DNA of 64,000 nucleotides from Pteria penguin (taxonomy: Eukaryota > Mollusca > Bivalvia > Pterioida > Pteriidae), in the NCBI GenBank assembly GCA_035048485.1, contig CM068581.1, forward strand, positions 10,057,430 to 10,121,429, read 5' to 3'. Below the pieces are notes generated by a model. It was given only the letters and a program-made list of their open reading frames with translations. It was not told the DNA's origin and did no database searches. Shown piece by piece: positions 54,401-64,000 of this stretch; the first letter of the stretch is position 1, and every line of letters starts with the position of its first letter. The position numbers were made by a program, and so were the translations under genes.

Positions 54401-56160
54401 CAGGGGCAGTGGAACTCTTGTCCACGCCTTATCACACGAATTGGTGTGCAGTGTTTTAGATGGACCTAATGGTTACACGCATCACACTGCGCCCATTTGA
54501 TGAAAATTATAACGTTGCTTTCACTGATTTCTTTTGGTGTAAATAAGCAGCACACACAGCACTTTTCAGAGTCAGCAATGGATTCGTCGTCATCTGAATC
54601 AGACTGGGTTCTCTGGTTATTAGCATCACTGGAGGTCTGAACATGCGATGGTCCTGCCACCTGTGAATCTCCTTTAGATCTTTAATTCCCTTTGATGTTG
54701 TTTCAGTGCTTGTCTCTGTACTGTCTGACTCTTTTTTGTCACTTCCACTTTTGTATTCAATAAGTTTTTCTTCAGTTTCTGCCTCTGTGATAGCTTTCCC
54801 TGACACTATTTTCCCTACTGATCTTCTCTCCTTCCACTCTTTTGCTGCAGAACTCTTCACTTCTTTGATTTTCTTCACTCTCATTGTCAGAACACAGTTG
54901 ACATCTTCCCTTTCGTTGACCCCATTTTCAGTTTCAGTTTGATAATTTTTGTCAAATACGGTGGCAGGCATTAAATCAGAATTGCTAATGACTGTACTGT
55001 CATATGGATAAATTCCAGTCTTCGCAAAAGCAGCATGCAAGTTCTCAGCCGACAGTGCTTTGGAGTATGCATTGCAAGCTAGACCACACACGTCATACCT
55101 GGTAATGCTAGATCTTGTCTCCCTCATGTGCTTATGGCAACTGTTGTTATATATTTTCTGCAGAGGACCATAGCAAGACACATCCATTGGTTGTAAGATA
55201 TGAGATGTGTGTGCTGGCAGTACAAAGAGGATGATATTGTGGGCCTTCGCCCAATCCACGAGATCAACTGCTATGTGTGACCTATGACCATCTATTAGTA
55301 GGAGAAGATGTTGGGTAGGGTCTCTGTTTGGAATGTATTTATAGAAATGCTGCTGCAGATACTTTCGGAATATTTCTGTGTTCGACCAACCTGTTTCAGA
55401 CATCGAAGCATTAGTTCCGGGAGTTGCTCCTTCCAACAAACTAGGTGTCAATCGTTTCCCGGCAAATACAAAATATGGAGGTATCGCAGATCCACTTGCA
55501 CTGCCACAGCCTATAATGGTAGTTGTATTTGATTTACCCGCAGTAACAGCCTGGGGATGATGATCTGAAGAGCCAACAACCTGTGGAGGAGTGTGGTTTT
55601 GCATTATACCCTTCTCATCTACGTTGTATATAAGATGAGGTTTGTCCTTAAGTTCATACTTGCTAAGGATTTGGTGAAGTTCATTGAAGTAATTGGTGAC
55701 AACATCATGAGAGGCGCTTTTTGCTCGTGTAACCTCTAGTGCTCGGGGCTTTGATGAACGAAAACACTCGAAGCTCAGGCCATCTTCTGATGAACTTGTT
55801 AAACCAATTCAGAGTAAAGGGATTGTCCTTGGTTCTATGTCCAAACTGAACAGCATAATCAGTTGCCACATCAACTACCTCGGTACGAGTGTACCCATAT
55901 CCCAGTGCAGCTACAGTTTTCAAATGATCCACTAATTTTGCCTCCTCTTCAAGTGAGAGAGTAGGAACCCTGCCAGATGCTGTGCAATCAATGTCAACTC
56001 TTCCCTTTACACGGTCCCGCAGAGTTTGTTCTGGGATAGAAAATCTTTTGCTTGCAGCACAAACAGACATACTGTCAATTTTGACGGCATTGTATGCATC
56101 CGTTAGAGCCATGTGTGTATAGCTGATACGGTATTTCTTTGAATGTCTCAAAGGTTTCAC
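54376..56160 (-). pseudogene. pogo/Tigger-type transposase with PHD-like C-terminus, inactivated
   Basis: The encoded protein would cut and rejoin transposon ends in the nucleus. From the ATG at 56160: a psq-type helix-turn-helix (CAASKRFSIPEQTLRDRVKG), a CENP-B-type helix-turn-helix (NPFTLNWFNKFIRRWPELR), then the DDE domain with NVDEKG, LLLIDGHRSH and HTSHILQPMDVSCYGPLQ, giving all three catalytic Asp. The tail has CCVC, CDACNH, VHLKHC and FHCPC, a PHD-finger-like Cys/His pattern. Damage: one extra C in a run of C at 55745-55748 (frameshift), a second frameshift near 54672, and TAG at 54468-54466 where Trp is expected. The three changes are few for about 590 codons, so death is recent. TIRs were not identified. 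Confidence 0.85.
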
Positions 56161-56164
56161 CTAC

Positions 56165-56614
56165 AAATGAGGTAAAGCACGGATGAATTGCAAGTTTTCA
56201 ATTCAAAATAAGTGATGGGGCTTTCTACATACACTTTTTCTTTGTTTATTTATTTTATATAATTTATTTTTGTTTTATTTAAATATATTTGTTAATTTTA
56301 ATTTGATTATATTGTTCTCATTTACACAGGTACATGTTCGATATAGTCAGGGACGCAAATATATACGTCCTTGATATAGTCTAATATCTTTTTTTAATTT
56401 TATCACTCCCTTAGTGCATGTTATTATTACATTATATTAACTGAAAATATGTGAGGAATTCAGAATTTCACTGCATAATTGCAACACAATAGCTAATATT
56501 TCACTTCAATTTAAAAACGAATCGTGCAATAGCCTTGGCCTTTTCTGTGAAATGTGGTCATGTGATCAACAGCTGACGTATGTAGCTAAGTGCACATAAA
56601 CAAATGGCTGCCTT
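56165..56614. other. AT-rich spacer, no gene
   Basis: The stretch has an imperfect inverted pair CAGGGACG/CGTCCTTG near 56352-56377. Nothing else is supported. Confidence 0.35.
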
Positions 56615-56623
56615 CCCTGCACG

Positions 56624-56706
56624 TAGTCTGGTTCCCGGGACCCCTCTGGATTTTTTATTGTGTTAGACACAACAAAAAATCCAGAGGGGTCCCGGGAACC
56701 AGACTA
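56624..56706. mobile_element. 83-bp fold-back mini-element with 9-bp target-site duplication
   Basis: Arms of 40 bp start TAGTCTGGTTCCCGGGACCC and match at all but one base around a 3-base centre (TAG). CCCTGCACG flanks both sides (56615-56623, 56707-56715). The whole element is one hairpin. The duplication length is the same as for the long-TIR elements at 36510 and 57259. Confidence 0.9.
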
Positions 56707-56715
56707 CCCTGCACG

Positions 56716-57249
56716 GTGATGGCTATTTTTAGAACTGTAAACATTGCCAGTATTTGGGATTAACGGGAACGTATGCTTTTTCGTTATGTTTTTATCACTA
56801 GGGGTATATGTACCTGTTTGAATCGCATATTGAAAGGCAATTGAAAAATGTTGTTTTAAATTTGATCGTCTGTTTATATTTGGTCCAAAATCTCGCCCAG
56901 AATATGACGTCACACGAGAAAACGGCAAGAACGATAATCCACGAAATTGGAATCTCCACGAATTTAGGATACACGACAATAATAATACAATCAAACAAGC
57001 ACCTAATTTAGCAAAATCGTTGAAAAGGTGACTTCACGACTTTGGAAATAGCAACATCCGATGCAACAATAGACAGCGATACAGTAGGGTCTCCATTTTT
57101 ACAACTGTAACGAACGGCTGAAGTGAAACGTAAAGGAAAAAAATCGAGAACAACAATGGAAAACTCGAGTACAACAAGCTATACAGCAGTATACTGTACT
57201 GTATGTTTAGCATGAAATACTACGTAATTCAACAGTACTGAGTAGGTAT
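56716..57249. other. Spacer, no gene supported
   Basis: The stretch includes a CRE-like TGACGTCA at about 56904 and CG dinucleotides. No exon was seen. Confidence 0.35.
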
Positions 57250-57258
57250 CATAAAAGA

Positions 57259-58122
57259 TAATTTCTATTGAAACGGTCGGCTCATACCTTCACCACCTTT
57301 GAAACGGTCGGCCCATACCTTCGGCTTCACCACCGTTTCTATTTCACCATTCATATTTTGTGTGGGAAAACTTTGCTGATAGAAACTGGGTCATTGCATC
57401 CAAAAAATGGAGTGACAGGCACCAATCACTTACCTTTTCAGCTAATTAAATCCTTAACTATTCATGTCTATCCATTTTCTTGTCAAACAATCCATGTATA
57501 CTCAAATAAATACATCACAACACATTTGGTGTAGCTCTCCATTACTTCCAAACAGCCATTTTAAATTATGTCAATATGTGGTTTTGCTGGCTGAAGAGTT
57601 CTAATTGCTGGGGGCATCCAAGGGAAACATGGTTATAAAAATGAAGAAAAGGGTTGTTTTTCACTGAAGTTTTCTTAGACATTTATTAATTATTTGTATT
57701 CAAAGTGTTTTTAAGATATCTGCAGTTTAATTGGCAGGATTTCATGAAAACAAATTAGGCTTTTACCTTTAATTTTTTTTCTTATTTAACCTCATGGCCT
57801 CACACATGCGCACTCCATCTAGTTGAACATGGCCATTTGAAAGTAATGGAGAAATACACCAAATATTTGGGGATGTATTTATTTGAGTATACATGGATTG
57901 TTTTACAAGAAAATGGATAGATATGAATAGTTAAGGATTTAATTAGCTTGAAAGGTAAGTGATTTTTGCCTGTCACTCCATTTTTTGGATGCAATGACCT
58001 AGTTTCTATCAGCAAAGTTTTCCCACACAAAATATGAATGGTGAAATAGAAACGGTGGTGAAGGTATGAGCTGACCGTTTCAAGGTGGTAAAGGTATGAG
58101 CCGACCGTTTCAATAGAAATTA
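57259..58122. mobile_element. Mutator-like non-autonomous element, copy 2
   Basis: The same arms and core as 36510-37299, target duplication CATAAAAGA at 57250-57258 and 58123-58131. It is about 75 bp longer, because the subterminal phrase GAAACGGTCGGCTCATACC is duplicated in both arms. Confidence 0.88.
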
Positions 58123-58149
58123 CATAAAAGATGACTTGTCCGATGGGAC

Positions 58150-58571
58150 ATGTCGAACACAAATTTAACTTGTTCAAACTACTGTATAGTTTTAGGCAGT
58201 GACTCCCCTACACAGGATTGTGTATGTCTATCTTTTTCTTCTTCTTCCACTATGATTAAGTATACTCAAAAGTTGAGCGTTATACTTCATGTGGCAGTCA
58301 AGATAAAAGCTTCACGGGGCAATATGATACAGTTAAAAAGTTGGCAGTGACTCCTGGTACACAGCCTGTCACAGGATTGTGTACATGCCTATCCCAATGG
58401 CTAAATGTACACAGGGTAAAGAAAGAGCCAAAACCAGTTTCGCATATCTGGATTTCTTCTTCTTCCAATACGAAGTGTACTCAAAAGTTGAGCGTTATAC
58501 TTCATGTGGCAGTCAAGATAAAAGCCTCTCAGGGCAGTATGATACAGTTAAAAAGTTAAAATCTTTTGTCC
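58150..58571. repeat. Rearranged LINE 3' region with two tandem units
   Basis: Units starting GGCAGTGACTCC (58195 and 58345) share ACACAGGATTGTGTA, TACTCAAAAGTTGAGCGTTA, TACTTCATGTGGCAGTCAAG and GATACAGTTAAAAAGTT. The coding end of the LINE follows on the opposite strand. Confidence 0.7.
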
Positions 58572-61116
58572 TCATCCTAAGCTGAAGTGGGCAGGTGGTA
58601 TGTTGCCCATTGCAGTCCTGTAGTCCTCCAAGGAACATGCTGATGGAAGTCTGTTCCAATCCCTGATGGTTCGCGGGAAGAAAGAGAACCGGTATACATC
58701 CTTTTTTGCTGTTGGGATGCGAAAGGTATGTTGTCCCCTTGTCCTGGTGTCTGTCTGGATTAGGTATTGTTCTGCTGGAATGGCCACTAGATTGTGCTGG
58801 ATCTTGAATAGAAGGCGGATCTTTACTCTTCTGATCTGTAGTGGTTCCCATCCCAGGGAGTTGACCATGTTGGTGACACTGCCTGCTTTCCTATCCCAGT
58901 AGTTCCTTGTAGTGAATTGTGCTGCTCTACGTTGGACTTTCTCTATCTGGTTGATCTGTCCGCTAGTGTGAGGATCCCATATGGAGGCAGCGTACTTCAG
59001 TGTTGCGAACAACCTGGTTTCTGACTTGGTGGCTTCTGAGAGGTCATTGATGAATGTGAGGAAGAGCAGCGGGCCAAGTACTGTTCTCTGTGGTACTCCT
59101 GATAGGACATCTGCACTAGATGAGGCATGGCCGTCTAGAAGAACTTGTTGTTGTCTGTTGTTCAGGAAGTCCTTAATCCATAGCAGAGTGTTGTCTCGTA
59201 CACCATAGAACTGCAGCTTATGTAGCAATCTCTTATGTGGCACCTTGTCAAATGCTTTCGAGAAGTCTAGCAGAACAATGTCGACTTGGCCTCCCTGGTC
59301 TAAAGTGCGGGCAATACTGTCTATGGTGATGGCTAGCCGAGTTTCACAGGAACGCTTGGATCTGAAGCCGTGTTGACTGTTGCTGAGGATAGAGTGCTGG
59401 TCGAAGTGGTCCCTTAACTGGCTGTGGATGATGTGTTCCAGTAATTTACAGGAGATGGAGGTCAGGGAGACTGGTCTGTAGTTGGAGGCATGATGCTTAT
59501 CACCTTTCTTGTACACTGGAACAATAGAAGCTGATCTCCAGTCGTCTGGGATGGTGCCTGAATCCAATGAGATCTGGAAGACTTTGGTCAGTGCTGGAGC
59601 TATTTGGTCTGCATACTCAAGTAGAAGCCTGGCTTGGATTCCATCTGGTCCTGTTGCTTTGTGGGAGTCGATGTTCCGGAGTAACTTGTGGACTCCTGCT
59701 TGGCTGACTTGGATTGAAGGCATCGCTTGATAAGGACTTGCACCTTTGTTTGGCATCCATGTGATATCCTCCCTCGTGTATACGGAATGAAATTGTTGGT
59801 TGAGTATTTCCGCTTTGGATTCAGTATCACTGTACAGGAGTCCATCTGTCTTCCTCAGTGGGGCTACTCCTTGTGAGTCCTGACGTTTGCTCTTCAGGTA
59901 TGACCAAAATATCTTGCTGTTGTTCTGCATCTCTCCATATACTGTTTGGTCTATGAACTCATCATGAGCTGACCTCATTTCCCTCTGTGCTGCTGCCTTT
60001 AGTTGTCGATATCGGGCCTGGTCCTTAGGGTTCTTTGTGTGCCATGCTTTCCTTAAGGATTTCTGGCGTTGACGTAGTAGGTGTTTGACCCTTTGTCATC
60101 CATGGATTTGAATATCGGCTCCTACTGATCGTGATGGGAATGGCGTCTTCAACTATCTTTGATATGGATCCTCTGAAGTCAATCCATATGTCGTTGGCTG
60201 TTGTGTATTCTTTTGCCATGATGTTGTTCACTGCTGATGATATATGCTGACTGACCACCTCTCTATTTGCTTTGTCCCACAGTAGTATTTTTCGGGGGCA
60301 TGACTGCTGATGGTATGTATGAAGAGAGAGATCTATCATCACGATATCATGATCACTTTTCCCAATCGCTGGTAGGGCTTTGCATCTGTGGATCAAGGAT
60401 GGATGTGATGTGAAGAGGAGGTCAAGGATATTACTGCCTCTGGTAGGGAAATTCACCACTTGCTCTATGGCTAGGTCATCTCGTAAGTTGAGATATGCAT
60501 CATTCACCTGTCTCAGGACATTTCGACTTTTGATGGTACCAGACTTCCAGTCGATGTCAGGTAGGTTGAAATCTCCTCCAAGTAGAAAGTAGGCTGATTT
60601 GTGGTCAGATCTGACTGCTGTGATGTCTGTCACTAGCGCCTGGGTATACTCCTCATCTGTTCTGTTTGGTGGTCCGTAGGCTGCTGATATCAAGACTGAC
60701 TTTCTATGTCTAAGCTTCACTTTGACACTGATGAATTCACAGTTTTCTCCAGTCAGGGCTGTGAAGCTTACCATGGAACGTTTGGTAGCTATCAGTACTC
60801 CACCGTGGGGATCGTCCCGCCTGTCTCTTCTGAACACTTCGTATTCCACAGGGATGACCTCTGATGAGTTCACGTTAGGTCCTAGCCATGTCTCCATGCC
60901 AATGATGATATCTGGTCGGGTTGAGTCGATTAGCGATTGTAAATCTGGTGCCTAGTTCCTTATACTCTGGAAGTTGATGACAATCACTCTCAGTTTCTCA
61001 TCTAGCTTCTGTCGTTCCTGTTGCAGCTGTTTCTTGGGGGATGACGTTGCTGGAGGGTCTCCGAGGGATGAGTCTGATATGGCACTGTTGTCTGTGGTGT
61101 CATCTTGGCGTTTCAT
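58572..61116 (-). pseudogene. CR1/Jockey-type LINE ORF2 (endonuclease and reverse transcriptase), inactivated
   Basis: The product of an intact copy would nick target DNA and reverse-transcribe its own RNA. ATG at 61116; VIVINFQSIRN starts the apurinic-type endonuclease, with ETWLGP, GGDFNLPDIDW and KSDHDIV. The reverse transcriptase has KATGPDGIQARLL, NYRPVSLTS, LLDFSKAFDKVPHKRL and GVPQRTVLGPLLFLTFINDL. The C-terminus has IWDPHTSGQINQIEKVQRRAA. Damage: TAG at 60954-60952 in the endonuclease (Lys expected), a frameshift near 60092, an in-frame deletion near 59003 which joins ETRLFA directly to TLKYAASIWD and removes the FADD catalytic box with about 100-150 residues, and Arg for Gly in GVPQ(G)TVLGPL. 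The remaining frame 58572-59978 is still 468 codons long. Confidence 0.9.
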
Positions 61117-62099
61117 AAGGCTCGATAGTTGGTCAAACGAATTTGAAACGATTTCAACTAATAAACTTTACAGTAGCCTAAGTTATAGGTCGAGAAAAGG
61201 AATATTCACACCATATCAATACACAGTACATACATGGCATTATCTTTATTTGTTTTCTGAATTTTACATTTAGTGTGTTTATCTTAATTGCAATATACAT
61301 GTTTTCATATGAATTCAATGCATTTGCTTGTGTAAGCTAATATTAAGACTTAAATAGCCAAGTTTAAATCTTTGTGTAAGTACATGTAAACTCTCGAAGA
61401 TAGATATTGATTTATTTGCATGATTTACAAAACCAATACATTTGCTTTGGTAATCGTATGTGCTTTAGTCCTGCACATTTCAGATTGATCCATTCCACTG
61501 AGACATCTGTCGCATCCAATAGTCGCAGCTCATACTCAGTGACCAATGCTCAGTCATTACATGACACAATAAATCAATATTAATCAATCTATTTGTTCTC
61601 TTTTTTTGCCTTTCTTTTTACCGAGTTGTACTTATACACAGTATACTGAGAGTTCATGTGACTTGTAACAATGGACACAATGGATGAAGATTGTAAACTA
61701 AAAGTTTGGATTTATTTTAAGTAATATAACGACATTGATGAATATCTACAAAAAAAAAAGAGAGTTTGTTTAGTTATATAAGAGGACATCTCAAACAATA
61801 CAAAAGCACTTAAAGACTATGAAAAATGAAAAAAATATGAATATAAACTTGCAATATTGGAGTTTAGAATATGCGTGCATACATGGGCCATGATGGGGGG
61901 AAAAATTCAAATGGGCGCAAGACCAAACACAAGGTAATTTTTCTTGAAGATTTTTGAATGAATAAACAGTTTATTTGAAATTAATAAATAAATAGTTTAT
62001 ATGAATAAGTAAGACGAATAAATAATATTAATATTCCTTTTCTCAACCTATAAGGCTACTGAAACATTTATTAGTTGAAATCCAGATATGCAAAACCTG
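61117..62099. other. AT-rich spacer, no gene seen
   Basis: Only short poly-A stretches and no supported motif. 61140 may be near the LINE 5' end. Confidence 0.4.
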
Positions 62100-62235
62100 T
62101 TTTGGCTCTTTTTTACACTGTGTACTTTTAGCCATCGGGACAGGTATACACAATCCTGTGTATGGGGAGTCACTGCCTAAAAAGTTTAAATCTTTGATCC
62201 TCATCCTAAGCTGAAGTGGGCAGGTTGTACTCTGC
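62100..62235 (-). repeat. LINE 3' fragment, solo
   Basis: CTCATCCTAAGCTGAAGTGG (+ strand) matches the LINE coding end at 58573-58592, while CACAATCCTGTGTATGGGGA matches the 58195 unit in reverse. It gives an independent view of the 3' end order of this LINE. Confidence 0.65.
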
Positions 62236-63700
62236 TGTTGGCCTATTCTGCCCCCCTAAACACACTTGCCTATGTTTAACTAGGTTTAAAAAAAGATCCA
62301 GCAAAATAACATTCAACACTTTAAGACTGATCTTTACTCTATACTGTGATACAATTTTTATTTGTTATCCAGTGGTATAAATAAGAAAAACATAGCTAAT
62401 GTCAGCTTACACATGCATCGCCTGAATGTTAATTATATCGGCTAATTTGACGCTATTGAGGTTACAGTGTATATAAAAATGGAACAGACTATAATTTTGG
62501 ACAAAATTTACGTGGAGTGGATATCCGTATGTAAAATTGAATTACACTATAATTTGCTCAGGGCCAATTGAACTTACAATATTGTTTCTGTGTATAGTAA
62601 ACTATATAATCATGCTCAATCTACTATTTACACTGGGGCACGTTTTTGAGGTCGGTTCTCTTTTATCTCCGATTATGTACAATTAAAGAAAATAGACTCA
62701 GCCTTAGGTAAGAAGGCCTAATGAAGAACAAAAACAATTTATCAGGGATGTATATATCTAAAGGGATATGCAACTCTCCCCTGTCCTAGCATAGCCAGTG
62801 TTTCCGAAGGTTCGTCAGACATGTCTTGTAAAAATGGCTTCGGTCCGATAAACTTCAGAATCGTGCCGGACCTAATGTCCGGTAAAACTTTGAACCAGGG
62901 CTCAAGCATTAATCAAGGTATCTGCAGTTATTTGCGATCATAGTCTCAAAAGCAAAGAGTATGTAGTCTCTCTCTGAATGAAACGTGAAACTCCTGTGGG
63001 AAGAGTTTAATTCCAAAGCATCAACAACGTATCCCCAGTTGAAACTAAATACTTCTGATTCCTTGCACTAAGACCCCCCCCCTCCCCCCCCACACACACA
63101 CTTCCCATCCCCCTCTCAGAGCTGCACGCGCCTCGTGAGAAACTTTCTTTGGGTGCACATTGAATATTTCTGGCTACGCCTCTGAGTACCCACTATTTGG
63201 TGGGTAATTAAGGTTTCAATAGATATGAGTGAATATTAGCACACATCTTAGAAAACTCCAGAGTTTGGAAGTACTTTCATAAAGGAGGGGACAAATTAAT
63301 TTTTAGCTAACACATGTACATGAATGTACATGTACATACATTCTTTGATATTAAAATTAAATTTGCAAACATAGTAAAATTTTAAATTGGATAATGGGTA
63401 GGAGAGGTTCTCAAGGCCACTGTGATTATGCACCAGTTACATGTACATGTGTATTCACAATACATGGTCATTGTTAAAATAAAATGATCAAAGAAATGGA
63501 CAAGTTGATTGAACTTATTTAATAGCAATATATAACTTGTTCATTACAGTAAAAATGGTGATAACACACATGTACCATGTACATATGGTTGTTGGGGTTT
63601 TTTTTTTGTTTTTGTTTTTTTACTAAGTTTGCTCTCTTTATTCGGTCTGGTGAATTATTGTCCGGTCTGGTAAAGAACATTTGTTTACCAGACCAACTGT
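62236..63700. other. Spacer; C-rich and CA-rich short tracts, no gene seen
   Basis: C run with CACACACA at 63073-63102; 'tgtacatg' phrases near 63315-63330; GTCTGGTAAA repeats with both orientations near 63650-63705. Confidence 0.4.
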
Positions 63701-63762
63701 CTGGTAAAAATCTGAACACCTATGCGAACACTGCATAGCCTCGTTTAAATGCATTGAAAAAG

Positions 63763-63881
63763 TTGCGCTTGCGCGATAAGAAATGCCCGCCATATTTCTT
63801 GGTATTCGTCACCTGAGAAAGTTGTTGTCTTCATAGAACAATATTCTGAAGAGATTGTTGGTGCTGTATCCTTAAATTAAG
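63763..63881 (+). promoter_or_regulatory. Possible promoter and non-coding first exon of a gene running right
   Basis: TTGCGCTTGCGCGA at 63763-63776 is close to the NRF1 site (two GCGC half-sites), followed by CCCGCCATATTT. A donor-like AG|GTGAGT is at 63881/63882. There is no ATG-led reading frame of note before it. This arrangement is common for housekeeping promoters in animals, but it is inference only. Confidence 0.35.
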
Positions 63882-64000
63882 GTGAGTTTAATGTTTGAAA
63901 CTGTTCATTTTTTGTAAAGTTAAAATGAACCATTATTTTTAGTGTTCCAAGCAACCTCTCTGCGAGCCTTTCATGCCAGTTGTGGTGTAGGCCTACATGT

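Noticed and set aside
54706..55560. + strand frames over the Tigger region
   Set aside because: Antisense shadows of the transposase coding strand.
58666..60955. + strand frames over the LINE
   Set aside because: Antisense shadows of ORF2.

Overview
The window reads as nuclear DNA of an invertebrate animal, most likely a bivalve mollusc. It is AT-rich and has two spliced host genes with conserved animal proteins. The rest is packed with repeats of a kind I associate with bivalves: tRNA-derived SINEs with a shared central domain, Penelope-like retroelements with a hammerhead ribozyme, many small terminal-inverted-repeat (TIR) elements, and several minisatellites. I cannot name the species. 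No prokaryotic genes, CRISPR array or recognisable virus was seen.

Host genes. The 3' half of the translation initiation factor eIF1A gene runs on the + strand (coding exons 397-529, 3278-3366 and 5217-5222; 5' exons lie left of the window). Its first visible intron uses a GC donor. A complete five-exon ZC4H2 gene (C4H2 zinc-finger protein, 227 residues) runs on the - strand from 38052 to 17850. The two genes are convergent. A possible promoter with a non-coding first exon of another + strand gene lies at the right edge (about 63763-63881).

Repeat layout. About 6.9-15 kb: diverged tandem and dispersed repeats, a reverse-transcriptase relic, a complete-looking hammerhead ribozyme and two SINEs with target-site duplications (TSDs). 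17.8-38 kb: ZC4H2 introns with a nested-insertion stack (23.9-25.7 kb), several TIR elements, a 32-bp minisatellite touching a splice acceptor and a 25-bp minisatellite in the probable 3' UTR. 38-46.5 kb: a graveyard of LINE, Penelope-like and YLDD-type reverse transcriptase pieces, a SINE and a Tc1 fragment. 47-50 kb: tandem repeats and an 84-bp palindrome. 50.3-52.9 kb: a large 45-bp minisatellite with a higher-order period. 53.7-54.4 kb: palindromic TGACCCGGGTCA repeats. 54.4-56.2 kb: a broken pogo/Tigger transposase with a PHD-like tail. 56.6 kb: a fold-back mini-element. 57.3-58.1 kb: the second copy of a long-TIR element with 9-bp TSD. 58.2-61.1 kb: a broken CR1/Jockey-type LINE.

The two host genes work in unrelated processes (translation initiation; a nuclear zinc-finger protein linked to neural development in vertebrates). 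Everything else is mobile or tandem DNA, and every transposon coding region seen is inactivated by stops, frameshifts, deletions or truncation. Exon boundaries were worked out by hand from splice signals and reading-frame continuity; family names rest on recalled protein motifs, not on a database search.
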